Positions 32,185-40,769 of a DNA stretch of 64,000 nucleotides are shown piece after piece. The stretch covers positions 641 through 64,640 of the forward strand of contig NZ_JABLSI010000015.1 in assembly GCF_019303475.1 (NCBI RefSeq), given 5' to 3'. Made by a program: the position numbers and the translations under genes. The notes beneath the pieces are model-generated. The model made no database searches. It saw only the letters and a program-made list of their open reading frames with translations, and was not told where the DNA came from. Each line of letters begins with the position of its first letter. The stretch's first letter is position 1. Origin of the DNA: Streptomyces sp. JJ38. Its GTDB lineage: Bacteria; Actinomycetota; Actinomycetes; Streptomycetales; Streptomycetaceae.

Positions 32185-33005
32185 CTAGGACGCCATGAAC
32201 TCGCGGATGATCGCCCCGACCATGGCTGGATCGGTCCGGTGAGCGATGTGTGCGTGACCGTCGAGCACCCGGACCCGGGCATGGGGGATCGCGGTCACCG
32301 CCGCGTCGGTGGCCCGTTTCACCGCCGGGGGCTCTCCGAGCCCGACAGCAGCAGGGTCGGCGCCGTGACCGCGTCGAACTGTCCTGGCCGGTACACCCAC
32401 TCACTCTCGGCGCGGGCCTCCCGCGGCACGGTGGGCGCCACGGCCAGGCGCCGCTCCCACTCCGGGCCGGAGCGGGCGGCGTCGAGCTGCTCGTCGGTGA
32501 ACTCCAGCATGTCCCGCAGCACCAGGGTGATCACTTCATCGCCGTCGTGCCTGGCCAAAGCCCTCTCGGCCTTCTCGATCCAGCCCTGCGGGTAGGAGAG
32601 CCCCAGGCTCGGCTCGTAGAGCAGCAGGTGGCTGACGTTCTCCGTGAGCGCCGCCCCGCCCATCGCGAGACTCGCCCCGTAGGAATGGCCCCAGAGCGCG
32701 ACGGGCCCGCCGACCCGCGCGGCGACCGCGTCGACGACGGCGGCCACGTCCTCGAACTCACGCCCGATCGCGTATGCGCTACCGTCACCGCTCGCGCCGA
32801 AGCCACGGCGGTCCACCGCGAAGGTGGCCGTGTCCCCGCGCAGCTCCGCGAGCAGGGCCTGGGAGATGGTGTGGTCCTGCAGCGAGCCGTGGACCAGCAC
32901 CAACGCGGGCCCCTCGCCTTCGGCCCACACCGCGATCGCGGTCCCGTCGGGTGCCCGGACGTCGAACCGGACCGCGTCAGCGCTGCTCGAAGCCGTGCGG
33001 GTCAT
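32185..33005 (-). pseudogene. Alpha/beta hydrolase interrupted by a single-base frameshift
   Basis: Translation from ATG 33005 (GGAGG upstream) gives a standard hydrolase: LVLVHGSLQDHTISQALL (oxyanion HG), VDRRGFGASGDG, GHSYGASLAMGG (nucleophile Ser). It then stops at 32319 after TLLLSGSESPRR. The next frame continues the family's C terminus to 32185 (PPAVKRATDAAVTAIPHARVRVLDGHAHIAHRTDPAMVGAIIREFM), including catalytic His in DGHAHIAH. The break is at a run of five G (32327-32331) where six would restore the frame. It may be a true inactivation or a sequencing error. The gap to the TetR stop is 35 bases. Confidence 0.85.
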
Positions 33006-33083
33006 CGTCGTCCTCCCGTGCCGCGAGACGTTCCCGGCCGGAGGCGGGTACCCCGCCCGAGGCGGGGCATGCGGCGCAGCCCA

Positions 33084-33104
33084 GGCGGGGCACCGGGCCC
33101 CGCC
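33084..33104 (-). terminator. Short GC hairpin after the CPT-like gene
   Basis: GGCGGGGC/GCCCCGCC with a 5-base loop lies 4 bases after the stop of the CPT-like gene. No T-tract. Confidence 0.5.
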
Positions 33105-33108
33105 CGGC

Positions 33109-33699
33109 TCAGCCGGCGGCGGACGCGGACCGCGACCGCAGCGCGGCGAAGGCGCGGCCCGCCGGGCGGACGTCCAGCCGCCGCCTGATGTGCTCGGCGC
33201 ACGCGCGCGGAGAGAGCCGGGACGTGTCGCACTCGACGTCGTACACACCGTGCGCGTGGACGACGGGCAGCTGGGCGGCGGCGTGCCCGATCGCGCGGTC
33301 GCCCCTGGCGCGCTCCCTGCGGGCGAGCTCGTCCGGCGGGCAGTGCACGCCGACGAACGTCACGTCGAAGCCGTCCAGGACGGTGAGCAGGTCGGGGAGC
33401 CGCCACGGACGGCTGAGCACCTGGTCCACGACGACGTGGTTGCCCGCCGCCGCCATGCCCGCGACCGCCCGGTGGAACCCTGCCTGCGTCCTGCGCACGA
33501 CCTCCTCCTCCGGCACCGGGCCGGACAGGGTCGCGCCAGCGCTCGGCAGCATGGCGTAGAAGCGGTCGACGCTCATCAGCAGGTGCGGCTCGTCGAGCAG
33601 GAGCACCAGCTCCGCCGCGATGCTCGACTTCCCGGAGCTCGACGCGCCGTTGAGCAGGATGATCCGGCCGGCGGGGGCCGCGGGGGTGTCGCTCACCAC
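33109..33699 (-). CDS. Chloramphenicol phosphotransferase-like small-molecule kinase
   Basis: 196 residues with a Walker A loop near the start (RIILLNGASSSGKSSIA), the CPT-type Asp in LLMSVDRFYAMLP, NHVVVDQVLSRPW, and TFVGVHCPPDELARRERARGDRAIGHA, matching the lid and RxxxR region of chloramphenicol 3-O-phosphotransferase from S. venezuelae. It would phosphorylate a hydroxyl with ATP; resistance to chloramphenicol is possible but many homologues have other substrates. GTG start at 33699; stop close to a GC hairpin. No chloramphenicol biosynthesis gene is seen nearby. Confidence 0.85.
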   Translation of the reverse strand: MVSDTPAAPAGRIILLNGASSSGKSSIAAELVLLLDEPHLLMSVDRFYAMLPSAGATLSGPVPEEEVVRRTQAGFHRAVAGMAAAGNHVVVDQVLSRPWRLPDLLTVLDGFDVTFVGVHCPPDELARRERARGDRAIGHAAAQLPVVHAHGVYDVECDTSRLSPRACAEHIRRRLDVRPAGRAFAALRSRSASAAG

Positions 33700-33732
33700 C
33701 GCACGATATCCGCGGCCCCTGCGCCCGGGCGC

Positions 33733-35262
33733 TCAGCCGGCGTCGACGGTGAAGGTCGTGACCACGGCGGCGTGGTCCGACGTCCACTCGTTGTCCGCGT
33801 GCTCGCCGTACGGCTTCGGCTCGCCGGTGACGAGGGTGTGCGAGTCCAAAACGGACAGCGCGCCCGCGTAGTGCACGAAGTCGATCCGGTCCTGCGGCTC
33901 GACCGCGCCCGTCGAGCCCTCGTGCCGCGGGTAGACCGGCGACCAGGTGGTGCCGGGCTCGGCCGCCGGATCCGGGTTGGCGACACGGTAGGAGTCGGTC
34001 AGCCCGGCCTCCTCGGCCAGCGCGGTGGCGGGCCAGCGCACGAGCCCGTAGCCGCAGTGCTGTTCGGCGGTCGCGGCCGTCCAGTCCAGGTGGCTGGGCA
34101 CGTTGAAGTCACCGAGCAGCAGCACCGGGTCGGCCTCGGCGCCCGTGAGGTCGTCGCGCATCGCGGCCAGGATGTCCCGCATCTGGCCGGTGCGGCCCGA
34201 CTGCTCCTCGCGCTTCATGAGGCGCCGGACCGACATCCCGTCGAAGCAGGCGTCGTACGGGCCGTAGGGCGCGTGGGCCAGGTGGGCGTTCCACAGGGCG
34301 ATGTCGTGGTCGGTGCGCTCGTCGAGCCGGATGCGGGCGCTGACCGAGGCGTCGGTGCCCGCGTTCCGCTCGACGATCGGGTAGCGGCTGATCACGCCCA
34401 GGTCGTACCCGGCCTGGTAGTGGTGCCAGCCGAGCGCCTCGGCCAGCTCACGGGCGGAGGTGGACGACGTCTCCTGGAGCCCGACGACGTCGACGTCCGT
34501 CTCCAGCAGCGTGCGGAGCTGCTTGTCCCGGTGGTCGTTGACCTGTGAGCCGCCGTGCCACAGGTTCCAGCTCATCACCTTCAGTTCGCCCACCAGCGGC
34601 TGGTCGGCCGCGCGCACCGGCACGGTGACGGCGGCCTCGGCCCGCTGCCCGCTACCGTTGCGGCCCTCGACCGTGACCGTCGCCTCGCCCGCGCTCGACG
34701 GCGTCCCGCTCAGCGTGCCGTCCGCCGAGACCCCCAGCCACGAAGGCCCGGCCAGCTTGCCGAACGTGGCCGGGGTACCGCTGCCGTCCCGGAAGAGCCC
34801 GCTGACGTCCAACGTGAAGGGCTCGCCCACACGGGCGTTGGCAGTGGTGAACGCCTCGGCCGCGAAGTGCGGCGGCTCGTCCGACGTCAGCGTGACGTCG
34901 ACGGACTGGGTCAGCCACGTGTAGCCGTCCCGGGCGAGGAAGTACAGCTCGTAGGAGCCCGGTTCGCGTCCCGTCGTGTCGAAGGTGACGGTTCCGGACG
35001 TGCCGGGGGCGTAGTGCCAGTCCAAGGAGGGCCCGACGTACTCCTGGTCCACCGGACCGTTGCCGGGGTCGGCGTAGAGCCCCACCCAGTTCGTGGCATC
35101 GGGCGCGTCCGTCGTGTACGTGACGGTGAGCGGCTCGCCCACCGCGACCGAGGGTGCCGCGCCCAACGATCCCTCTGCGGCGGCGGCCGGGCCCGCCGGC
35201 CCTGCCACCAGGGCCGTGAACGCCAAGGCCGCGGCGGCCATCCAGGACATCAACCGGCGCAT
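33733..35262 (-). CDS. Secreted endonuclease/exonuclease/phosphatase-fold enzyme with Ig-like domains
   Basis: 509 residues: a signal peptide (RRLMSWMAAAALAFTALVAGPAGPAAAAE), an N-terminal beta-sandwich (TYTTDAPDATNWVGLYADPG...GSYELYFLARDGYTW), a second Ig-like domain (ANARVGEPFTLDVSGLFRDGSGTPATFGKLAGPSWLGVSADGTLSGTPS), and the EEP catalytic domain with KVMSWNLWHGG (Asn), VGLQET (catalytic Glu), WNAHLAH, LLLGDFNVPSH (Asp/Asn) and TSDHAAVVTTF (final Asp-His). The EEP fold covers nucleases, sphingomyelinases and phosphatases; secretion and the Ig domains fit an extracellular nuclease or phosphodiesterase. ATG behind GGAGGCGACG. It is divergent from the 35504 operon. Confidence 0.9.
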   Translation of the reverse strand: MRRLMSWMAAAALAFTALVAGPAGPAAAAEGSLGAAPSVAVGEPLTVTYTTDAPDATNWVGLYADPGNGPVDQEYVGPSLDWHYAPGTSGTVTFDTTGREPGSYELYFLARDGYTWLTQSVDVTLTSDEPPHFAAEAFTTANARVGEPFTLDVSGLFRDGSGTPATFGKLAGPSWLGVSADGTLSGTPSSAGEATVTVEGRNGSGQRAEAAVTVPVRAADQPLVGELKVMSWNLWHGGSQVNDHRDKQLRTLLETDVDVVGLQETSSTSARELAEALGWHHYQAGYDLGVISRYPIVERNAGTDASVSARIRLDERTDHDIALWNAHLAHAPYGPYDACFDGMSVRRLMKREEQSGRTGQMRDILAAMRDDLTGAEADPVLLLGDFNVPSHLDWTAATAEQHCGYGLVRWPATALAEEAGLTDSYRVANPDPAAEPGTTWSPVYPRHEGSTGAVEPQDRIDFVHYAGALSVLDSHTLVTGEPKPYGEHADNEWTSDHAAVVTTFTVDAG

Positions 35263-35503
35263 CGTCGCCTCCGTGACACGGTCGGGGTTCCCCGCAGGTT
35301 CGGCCCGCGCGGTTCTGCCCGCCTGAACGCCCCCTGAACCCCCGCCCACCACAACGACAACATCCGTCGAGCCGGCCGCGCGCACAGCCCGTCACCGTTC
35401 GCACACCGTCGCACTAGCATACGAACCACAGGTTCACGACAAACGCCGGAGCACTTCCGACAGCCAAGTGTCGCGGCATCATCCAAGAGGGGGGGGAAGG
35501 GCC

Positions 35504-35983
35504 GTGTCGTTCGACGAGGAGTGGGCCCAGCTCAGGGCCGACACCACAGCCGAACAGAGCACCAGAACAAGACTCAACCAGCTCCCGCCGGACACGTCCA
35601 GCGGAGGAGGAGCCGACGGCGACCTCGCCTACTGCGTGGACACCAACAAGCAAGCGGCCGAATTCATCGAGAATCATCTCGGACCGGACACACACAAGGC
35701 AGGCGTTTCCGCCGACCAGGACACCGAAGCCCTCACCGGCGCGACCGGGACGCCCGGTTACATCAGCCCCGGAAAGCTTCGCGAGTGGGAGGTCACCGGC
35801 GCCCTGAGGGACCGCCTCGACGACTGGCAACGGCACGCCCGCCAACTGGACGGCAGGCTGCAGCACGAGCTGAACGGCCTACGCGGCGCGAACACGGCCT
35901 TCACCAACCAGGAGGTGGAGACGCAGTACCGCCTCGTGAGCCTCAGTCGCTGGCTTCCGAAGAGTCCGCTGCACGACCTCTGA
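35504..35983 (+). CDS. Small helical protein, first gene of a lower-GC operon of unknown function
   Basis: 159 residues from GTG 35504 (GGGGGAAGGG upstream). It is rich in charged and polar residues with no signal peptide or membrane helix. A C-terminal helical part (LREWEVTGALRDRLDDWQRHARQLDGRLQHELNGLRGANTAFTNQEVETQYRLVSLSRW) is probably coiled. Small alpha-helical partners of this kind precede WXG/LXG-type secretion substrates, where they act as chaperone or co-secreted partner. That comparison rests on position and composition only. The stop lies 16 bases before the next ATG. The 240-bp gap upstream has a -10-like TAGCAT near 35416. Confidence 0.7.
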   Translation: MSFDEEWAQLRADTTAEQSTRTRLNQLPPDTSSGGGADGDLAYCVDTNKQAAEFIENHLGPDTHKAGVSADQDTEALTGATGTPGYISPGKLREWEVTGALRDRLDDWQRHARQLDGRLQHELNGLRGANTAFTNQEVETQYRLVSLSRWLPKSPLHDL

Positions 35984-35999
35984 ACCACGAAAGTCACAC

Positions 36000-38231
36000 A
36001 TGTCTTCACTCGACTACGAGACGATCGTCTCCGCCGACCTGACCCCGCTGAAGACCGCGGCTTCCGCGTGGACCGACATGGGGAACAAGTTCGAGACACT
36101 CCACAAGGACTACGGGGACCACGTCAAAGCCGCCGTTGGCGATGAGTTCCCGGGCCCGGAGCGCCAGACCGGGCTGACCATGTTCGCCTTCAAGACCCGG
36201 GCCCAGAGAACCCACGAGGAGTACGAGGCCGCCCGCAACGAGGCCTGGGCCGTCGGGAAGCTGCTCGACGAGGCCCACTCGACGCTCACCATGCTCAGAA
36301 GAGCCGTACTGGACGTCCGGGACCAGGCGATAGAAGCGGGCATGCACGTGAGCGCCAGCGGAAAGTGCACGCTCGCCGAAACGGACGACGACGCCGCCGA
36401 TACCGACGTCCTCGATGTCGCCAGGCGCATGGCCCGCGAGGGGGCATGGGATCAGGCGATCCTCAATGCCGTGCAGAACGTCAGGGACGCCGATCACAAC
36501 CTCAAACTCGCGCTGAGCCAGAGACCCTTCGACATGACCGGAGTCGACGACGGCTTCTACGCCTGGACCCCCCGCGACGCCGGCGAGGCCGCCGCCCTGC
36601 ACGCACTACCGCTCATCGAGAAGCTGGAGAGCGACGACGAGCTGGCCCCGGAAGAGCGAGCTGAACTGGCGCGGATCTTCCGCTCCAACGATGACGATCC
36701 AGAGTTCTCCCGCATCGTCCTGAACCACTTGGGGGTGGACAGGACTCTCGAACTCAGCAACAAAATAAGCGAGTTCTCCCATCTGGGCGACGACGCGGCC
36801 AAGAAAAACGAGTACAGATCCCTCCACCAGAGCCTCTCCGACGCGATGGCCACCGCGACAACCATCGACGAGGAGGACACCGCGGCGGACAAGCAGTTCA
36901 CCGACAAGTGGCTCGCAGACCTGCGGGAGTGGGGCGACGCGAAGTACGAGATCAACCTCTTGCCAGGAGCGTCCGACCCAGAGTACGTCCGGGGGTACCA
37001 GACCCTCGCCACCCTCATGGAGCAGGGCAGCGGCTACGACAAGGAGTTCCTCCACCAACTCGCGGACGACATCCGCGCCGCAGAGGACCCTGGCAAGGGT
37101 GGGAGTCCAGACATCTGGGACCTCAACGCAGGGCCCGACTGGTTCGCACGAGACCCGCTCGACACCACACTCGGCGTGATGAGCCAGGATCCAGACGCAG
37201 CCACGGAGTACCTCGACCCCGAAGGCGGCAACGATAACCTCAAGTACCTGCTTGAGAACCGGGACTGGAAGTTCGACAACGAGCACCGGATCGACGGCAA
37301 TTCCCAGAGCACCCTCAAGGACACCGACCTCCCGGACAGCCGAGTCGGCCTGGGCCAGATACTGGAAGCCGCCGCGACCGGTGAGCTCCCCCTGGGCGAG
37401 GACGGCGGTCCACTCCGCTTCGGCGCCACACACACCGAGGCCCAGGCCCGCGTCATGCAGGAGATGATCGAACTGCTCGACCCAAAGGGCCCCGATGGGT
37501 TCCCGGACTCGTTCGAATACCCTGAGAACATTCGCCGACCAGTCGCCAATGCTCTTGCCGACTACGCCGGGGACACCTTCGAAATCCTGGGGCGCGTCGA
37601 CGACACATACCAATCGTCAAACGAAGCATTCCCCACGACCGAAGGCTGGCACATTTCCCCCGAGGCAGATTCTCTAATTCGCGTGATTCGCGGAGCGTCG
37701 GACGACCCAGGGGCCTACGCCGTTATCCACGAAGCCCAGCGCCAAGAGCTACGAGACGGCATGGACAGACTACCTGATCTCCACCCCGATAATCTGGAAA
37801 CTCAGGACACCATGCGGAAGGCGTACCGCGGCCTGGGCGCACTGGAAGTAATACGGGAAGATATCGTAATAGATCAACGAGATAACGACATATCGGAGGC
37901 TAATTGGAACGCGAAGGTTGCGTATCACGTCGCTGGCGGACTCGTCACACCCTTTCCGGGGGGCGATGCAGCCCAGCGCGGCATCGACACACTGACGAGT
38001 GTGCTTGCTTCCGAATATTCAGCAGATGCCAGCGCTGAGGCAAACGCGAAAATCGCCAAACAATACATGGAAACGGAACGGAGCGTCACGCTGGAGATCG
38101 GGGACTGGGCGGAGCGCCGAGGCCTTGACAGAGACAGCAGCGCCACGAACGTACTCCAGGGGAATGCGCAGAATTACATAGACGAGGCGAGAACCGCAAC
38201 CCAAAAGGCACTAGGAAATGGGAACGTTTGA
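36000..38231 (+). CDS. Large helical protein (DUF6571-like), possible type VII secretion-related or toxin-type protein
   Basis: 743 residues, all predicted soluble and mostly helical. The N-terminal ~130 residues (YETIVSADLTPLKTAASAWTDMGNKFETLHKDYGDHV...FKTRAQRTHEEYEAARNEAWAVGKLLDEAHSTLTMLRRAV) form long antiparallel helices like WXG/LXG domains. The middle has DWFARDPLDTTLGVMSQDPDAATEYLDPEGGNDNLKYLLENRDWKFD. I recall similar streptomycete proteins as DUF6571, not verified. The last third is AT-rich for this genome (25 G/C in the 60 bases 37861-37920) and uses ATA and AAA codons, suggesting recent acquisition. It is translationally coupled to the next gene (TGATG). Confidence 0.8.
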   Translation: MSSLDYETIVSADLTPLKTAASAWTDMGNKFETLHKDYGDHVKAAVGDEFPGPERQTGLTMFAFKTRAQRTHEEYEAARNEAWAVGKLLDEAHSTLTMLRRAVLDVRDQAIEAGMHVSASGKCTLAETDDDAADTDVLDVARRMAREGAWDQAILNAVQNVRDADHNLKLALSQRPFDMTGVDDGFYAWTPRDAGEAAALHALPLIEKLESDDELAPEERAELARIFRSNDDDPEFSRIVLNHLGVDRTLELSNKISEFSHLGDDAAKKNEYRSLHQSLSDAMATATTIDEEDTAADKQFTDKWLADLREWGDAKYEINLLPGASDPEYVRGYQTLATLMEQGSGYDKEFLHQLADDIRAAEDPGKGGSPDIWDLNAGPDWFARDPLDTTLGVMSQDPDAATEYLDPEGGNDNLKYLLENRDWKFDNEHRIDGNSQSTLKDTDLPDSRVGLGQILEAAATGELPLGEDGGPLRFGATHTEAQARVMQEMIELLDPKGPDGFPDSFEYPENIRRPVANALADYAGDTFEILGRVDDTYQSSNEAFPTTEGWHISPEADSLIRVIRGASDDPGAYAVIHEAQRQELRDGMDRLPDLHPDNLETQDTMRKAYRGLGALEVIREDIVIDQRDNDISEANWNAKVAYHVAGGLVTPFPGGDAAQRGIDTLTSVLASEYSADASAEANAKIAKQYMETERSVTLEIGDWAERRGLDRDSSATNVLQGNAQNYIDEARTATQKALGNGNV

Positions 38232-39319
38232 TGCGTATCAAACGAGCCACCGTAGCGGCTGTCTTCATTTCGGGTGTCATGGTAGCACTGTGGGTGTTGT
38301 TCGGGAGTGACTGGCTGGACGACCGGCGCACTGACCAATCCTTCGCGGACAATTGCAAGGACGTGGCAAGCAGTGGAGACGTAAAATACTTCATCTCCGG
38401 AAAAGGGACAAGGGCGAATGACACTCTCTACCGTGCAGGCCCAGCGGGACCCCACAGCGAAGTCCTGGTCAGTTGCCGGATCAGTCGACCCGAAGGGCCG
38501 GGGGCTGTTGATATCCGTGCAAGCCGCGGCAACGCGGATCAACAGGTGCTGCGTGCCACCGGACACGACTCCCTCTACCTCCGCGTGAACACCTCCGCCC
38601 CGATGGGGAATGGCTGGCCCGGTGTCGTGACAGTGACCGGTACGACGTCGGCCCACGGAACCCTCGTTCTCACCTGCGGAGACGACCGAGGGCATCTGAC
38701 TGTTGACGTGATGGCTCACGTCTCCAACGCCGACTTCCTCCGCCAGGAGGAGAGCCGGATCGCGCTGGCGCGTACTTCGGCACGTGTCGCGCAGGCCGCA
38801 GCGGAACGCTGGGGCTGCGAAGCGCCGTCGGGGTCCCCGCTCCCCGAGGCGGTACCCCAGACTCCCGCGCACGCGGACCAACGTTCGGTCTCTGAAGCCG
38901 GGGGAACCTGCCGAGCCCTCGCCGAGGCCGCGTCGGTTGCACTCGACGCCGGAGTCACCCAGGTCAGGGAGACCACATCGGATGCCACCGCACCGATCGA
39001 GGAGTGCTACCTCCTCGATCGCGACGGTGAGAAGGCATTCCGTCTCAGCGCTCTCTACGGATCATTCGCGAAGACCTACACGATCAGCGGGTTCCGCAGG
39101 CCCTCGGCTGATGCCTCCGGGCGCTCCGAAGACGGATCACTGCACTGGCGCCGCGCTACGTGCCCCTCGCCCGTCGGCCCCGCCCTCTATCTGCTCAGCG
39201 AAGTGGTCAACGACGACTACGAGAGCCAGGAAGCAGCGCCAGCCGTCCGGCAGGAGCTCGTGGACGCGTTCGCCGCCGAGGCGGTGGAGCGGCGCGGGTG
39301 CACGTTGGCCACCGGCTGA
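38231..39319 (+). CDS. Membrane-anchored or exported partner protein of the lower-GC operon
   Basis: 362 residues. The N terminus has RIKRATVAAVFISGVMVALWVLFGSDWL, an uncleaved signal anchor. The rest is extracytoplasmic, with conserved-looking cysteines (DNCKDV, VSCRIS, LTCGDD, RWGCEA, GTCRAL, EECYLL, RATCPS, RRGCTL), eight in all, which could make four disulfides. It starts at the stop of the large helical gene. A lipocalin- or SecDF-like cell-surface role cannot be distinguished from sequence. With the two preceding genes it forms a self-contained unit, possibly effector plus envelope partner or immunity protein. Confidence 0.75.
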   Translation: MRIKRATVAAVFISGVMVALWVLFGSDWLDDRRTDQSFADNCKDVASSGDVKYFISGKGTRANDTLYRAGPAGPHSEVLVSCRISRPEGPGAVDIRASRGNADQQVLRATGHDSLYLRVNTSAPMGNGWPGVVTVTGTTSAHGTLVLTCGDDRGHLTVDVMAHVSNADFLRQEESRIALARTSARVAQAAAERWGCEAPSGSPLPEAVPQTPAHADQRSVSEAGGTCRALAEAASVALDAGVTQVRETTSDATAPIEECYLLDRDGEKAFRLSALYGSFAKTYTISGFRRPSADASGRSEDGSLHWRRATCPSPVGPALYLLSEVVNDDYESQEAAPAVRQELVDAFAAEAVERRGCTLATG

Positions 39320-39585
39320 ACGGCTGCGGCGGCCGCCCGAGGTGGGTGTGCGGCGTGTGCGTACCCGCGGTACCGGTGGCTGCCGCGGCCCCTGGTCAGG
39401 TACACGACCCCGAGCACAGCCGTCGGTAGCCCCCGCGCGGCGTTGCGCGGCCGGCCGGGTCGGTGAAGGGCGCTCCCTCGGGGAAGTCGTGCCAGGGCAG
39501 GGTGAGGGCGGGGGCAGCCGGGCACCGAATGCCACGGTGACGGCCTCAGGGGCACGGCGCGCACCGAGCCGGCCGTAGCGGTGGA

Positions 39586-40131
39586 TCAGGAGCCGGTGAG
39601 CCAGTAGCGGCCGTCGGCGCGGGTGAGGACGCAGTGGTCGATGAGGTGACGGCGGACGGTGACGTGGTCCGTCGTCGAGCCCTCGCACCACGTGCGCAGG
39701 CGGTCGTTGACCTCGCGCTCGGTGTACCGCCGGCCGGGCTCGAACGTGCGGGCCGCCAGGTGGCGCAGGAGCGCGGCGCGGCGGGTGAACTGGGCGGGGA
39801 GCTTGAGCAGGCGCTCGCCGCGCGTGAAGGTGCGCAGGAGGGTGTCCAGCTCTGCGAAGCCGGTGCCGTGGTCCTGGGCGGGGCCGGGTGGCGCGGCGCG
39901 GCGGGCGGCGTCCTTGAAGGGGTCGGCGGTGGCCCGGAGTCGGCCGTCGGTGTCGTCGACGAGCCCGCCACGGGTGAGGCGTTGGAGGGCTGCGGAGGCG
40001 GCCTGCGGGGTGACGTCGGCGGCGCGGGCGACCTCGGTTACGGAGGCGGCGCCGAGGACGACGGCGGAGAACACGCGCAGGCGTACCGGTTCGGCGAGGA
40101 GGCCGACGAGGGTGGTCGGCGGCGTGGCCAT
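39586..40131 (-). CDS. ArsR-like winged-helix protein with DUF2087 domain
   Basis: 181 residues. The N-terminal 65 residues are a winged helix-turn-helix (LLAEPVRLRVFSAVVLGAASVTEVARAADVTPQAASAALQRLTRGGLVDDTDG). The C-terminal 75 residues are DUF2087 (LLKLPAQFTRRAALLRHLAARTFEPGRRYTEREVNDRLRTWCEGSTTDHVTVRRHLIDHCVLTRADGRYWLTG). It probably regulates its own DinB-type neighbour; the start is 3 bases after the DinB stop. The 266-bp gap to 39319 shows no gene. Confidence 0.88.
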   Translation of the reverse strand: MATPPTTLVGLLAEPVRLRVFSAVVLGAASVTEVARAADVTPQAASAALQRLTRGGLVDDTDGRLRATADPFKDAARRAAPPGPAQDHGTGFAELDTLLRTFTRGERLLKLPAQFTRRAALLRHLAARTFEPGRRYTEREVNDRLRTWCEGSTTDHVTVRRHLIDHCVLTRADGRYWLTGS

Positions 40132-40134
40132 GGG

Positions 40135-40653
40135 TCAGTCCCCCCTGGTGCCGTCGGCGAGTTCGCGCAGGATGTCGAGGTGGCCGTTGTGGCGGGCCGT
40201 CTCCTCGATGAGGTGGAGCAGGATCCAGCGCAGGGTGACGGCCTTCCCGTCGCGACCGGCGCGGCGTGCGGTGGCGTCCAGGTCATGCGCGTCGACGAGG
40301 TCGCGGTAGCGGGCGGCCTGCTGCTCGTAGTCGGCGATGAGTTCGGCCAGCGGGGTCTCGGCGCCGATGCGCATCTCCCGGTCCGGGTCCTCCTCCGTCC
40401 ACGGTGCCGCGTCGGGCTCGCCGAGGAAGACGACCTGGAGCCACCAGTACTCGACCCAGCGCAGATGGCTCAGGATGCCGCCGAGGGACATCAGCGGCGA
40501 GCCGGGCAGCGGGGCCGCAGACACGGTGGCCTGGGAGGCGTCCGCGCATTTGGCGATGGCCGTGGCGCGGGCGTAGTCGAGCATCGTGGTCAGCGTGGCG
40601 CGTTCGTCCCAGGTCGTGGGGCGGTCCGTGCGGGACGGGACGGTGTTCGTCAT
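40135..40653 (-). CDS. DinB-family (DUF664) metal-binding hydrolase-fold protein
   Basis: 172 residues: WDERATLTTMLDYARATAIAKCADAS, LGGILSHLRWVEYWWLQVVFLGEPDAAPW (first His) and LRWILLHLIEETARHNGHLDILRELADG (HxxxEtxrHnGH, the metal-binding His pair). This four-helix DinB fold underlies mycothiol- or bacillithiol-dependent transferases, so a mycothiol-dependent detoxification role is plausible. ATG at 40653. First gene of a two-gene unit with the DUF2087 regulator. Confidence 0.9.
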   Translation of the reverse strand: MTNTVPSRTDRPTTWDERATLTTMLDYARATAIAKCADASQATVSAAPLPGSPLMSLGGILSHLRWVEYWWLQVVFLGEPDAAPWTEEDPDREMRIGAETPLAELIADYEQQAARYRDLVDAHDLDATARRAGRDGKAVTLRWILLHLIEETARHNGHLDILRELADGTRGD

Positions 40654-40769
40654 GCGCCACATCCTGGCCAACGGGTGCCTGGGCGTCGAACGGTTTTCAG
40701 CCACCGGAGGGGGTCGTGGCGCCGGTGCTACGGTCTGGTCGGCCGGTCGGACGGCATGGGGGAAGCGCA

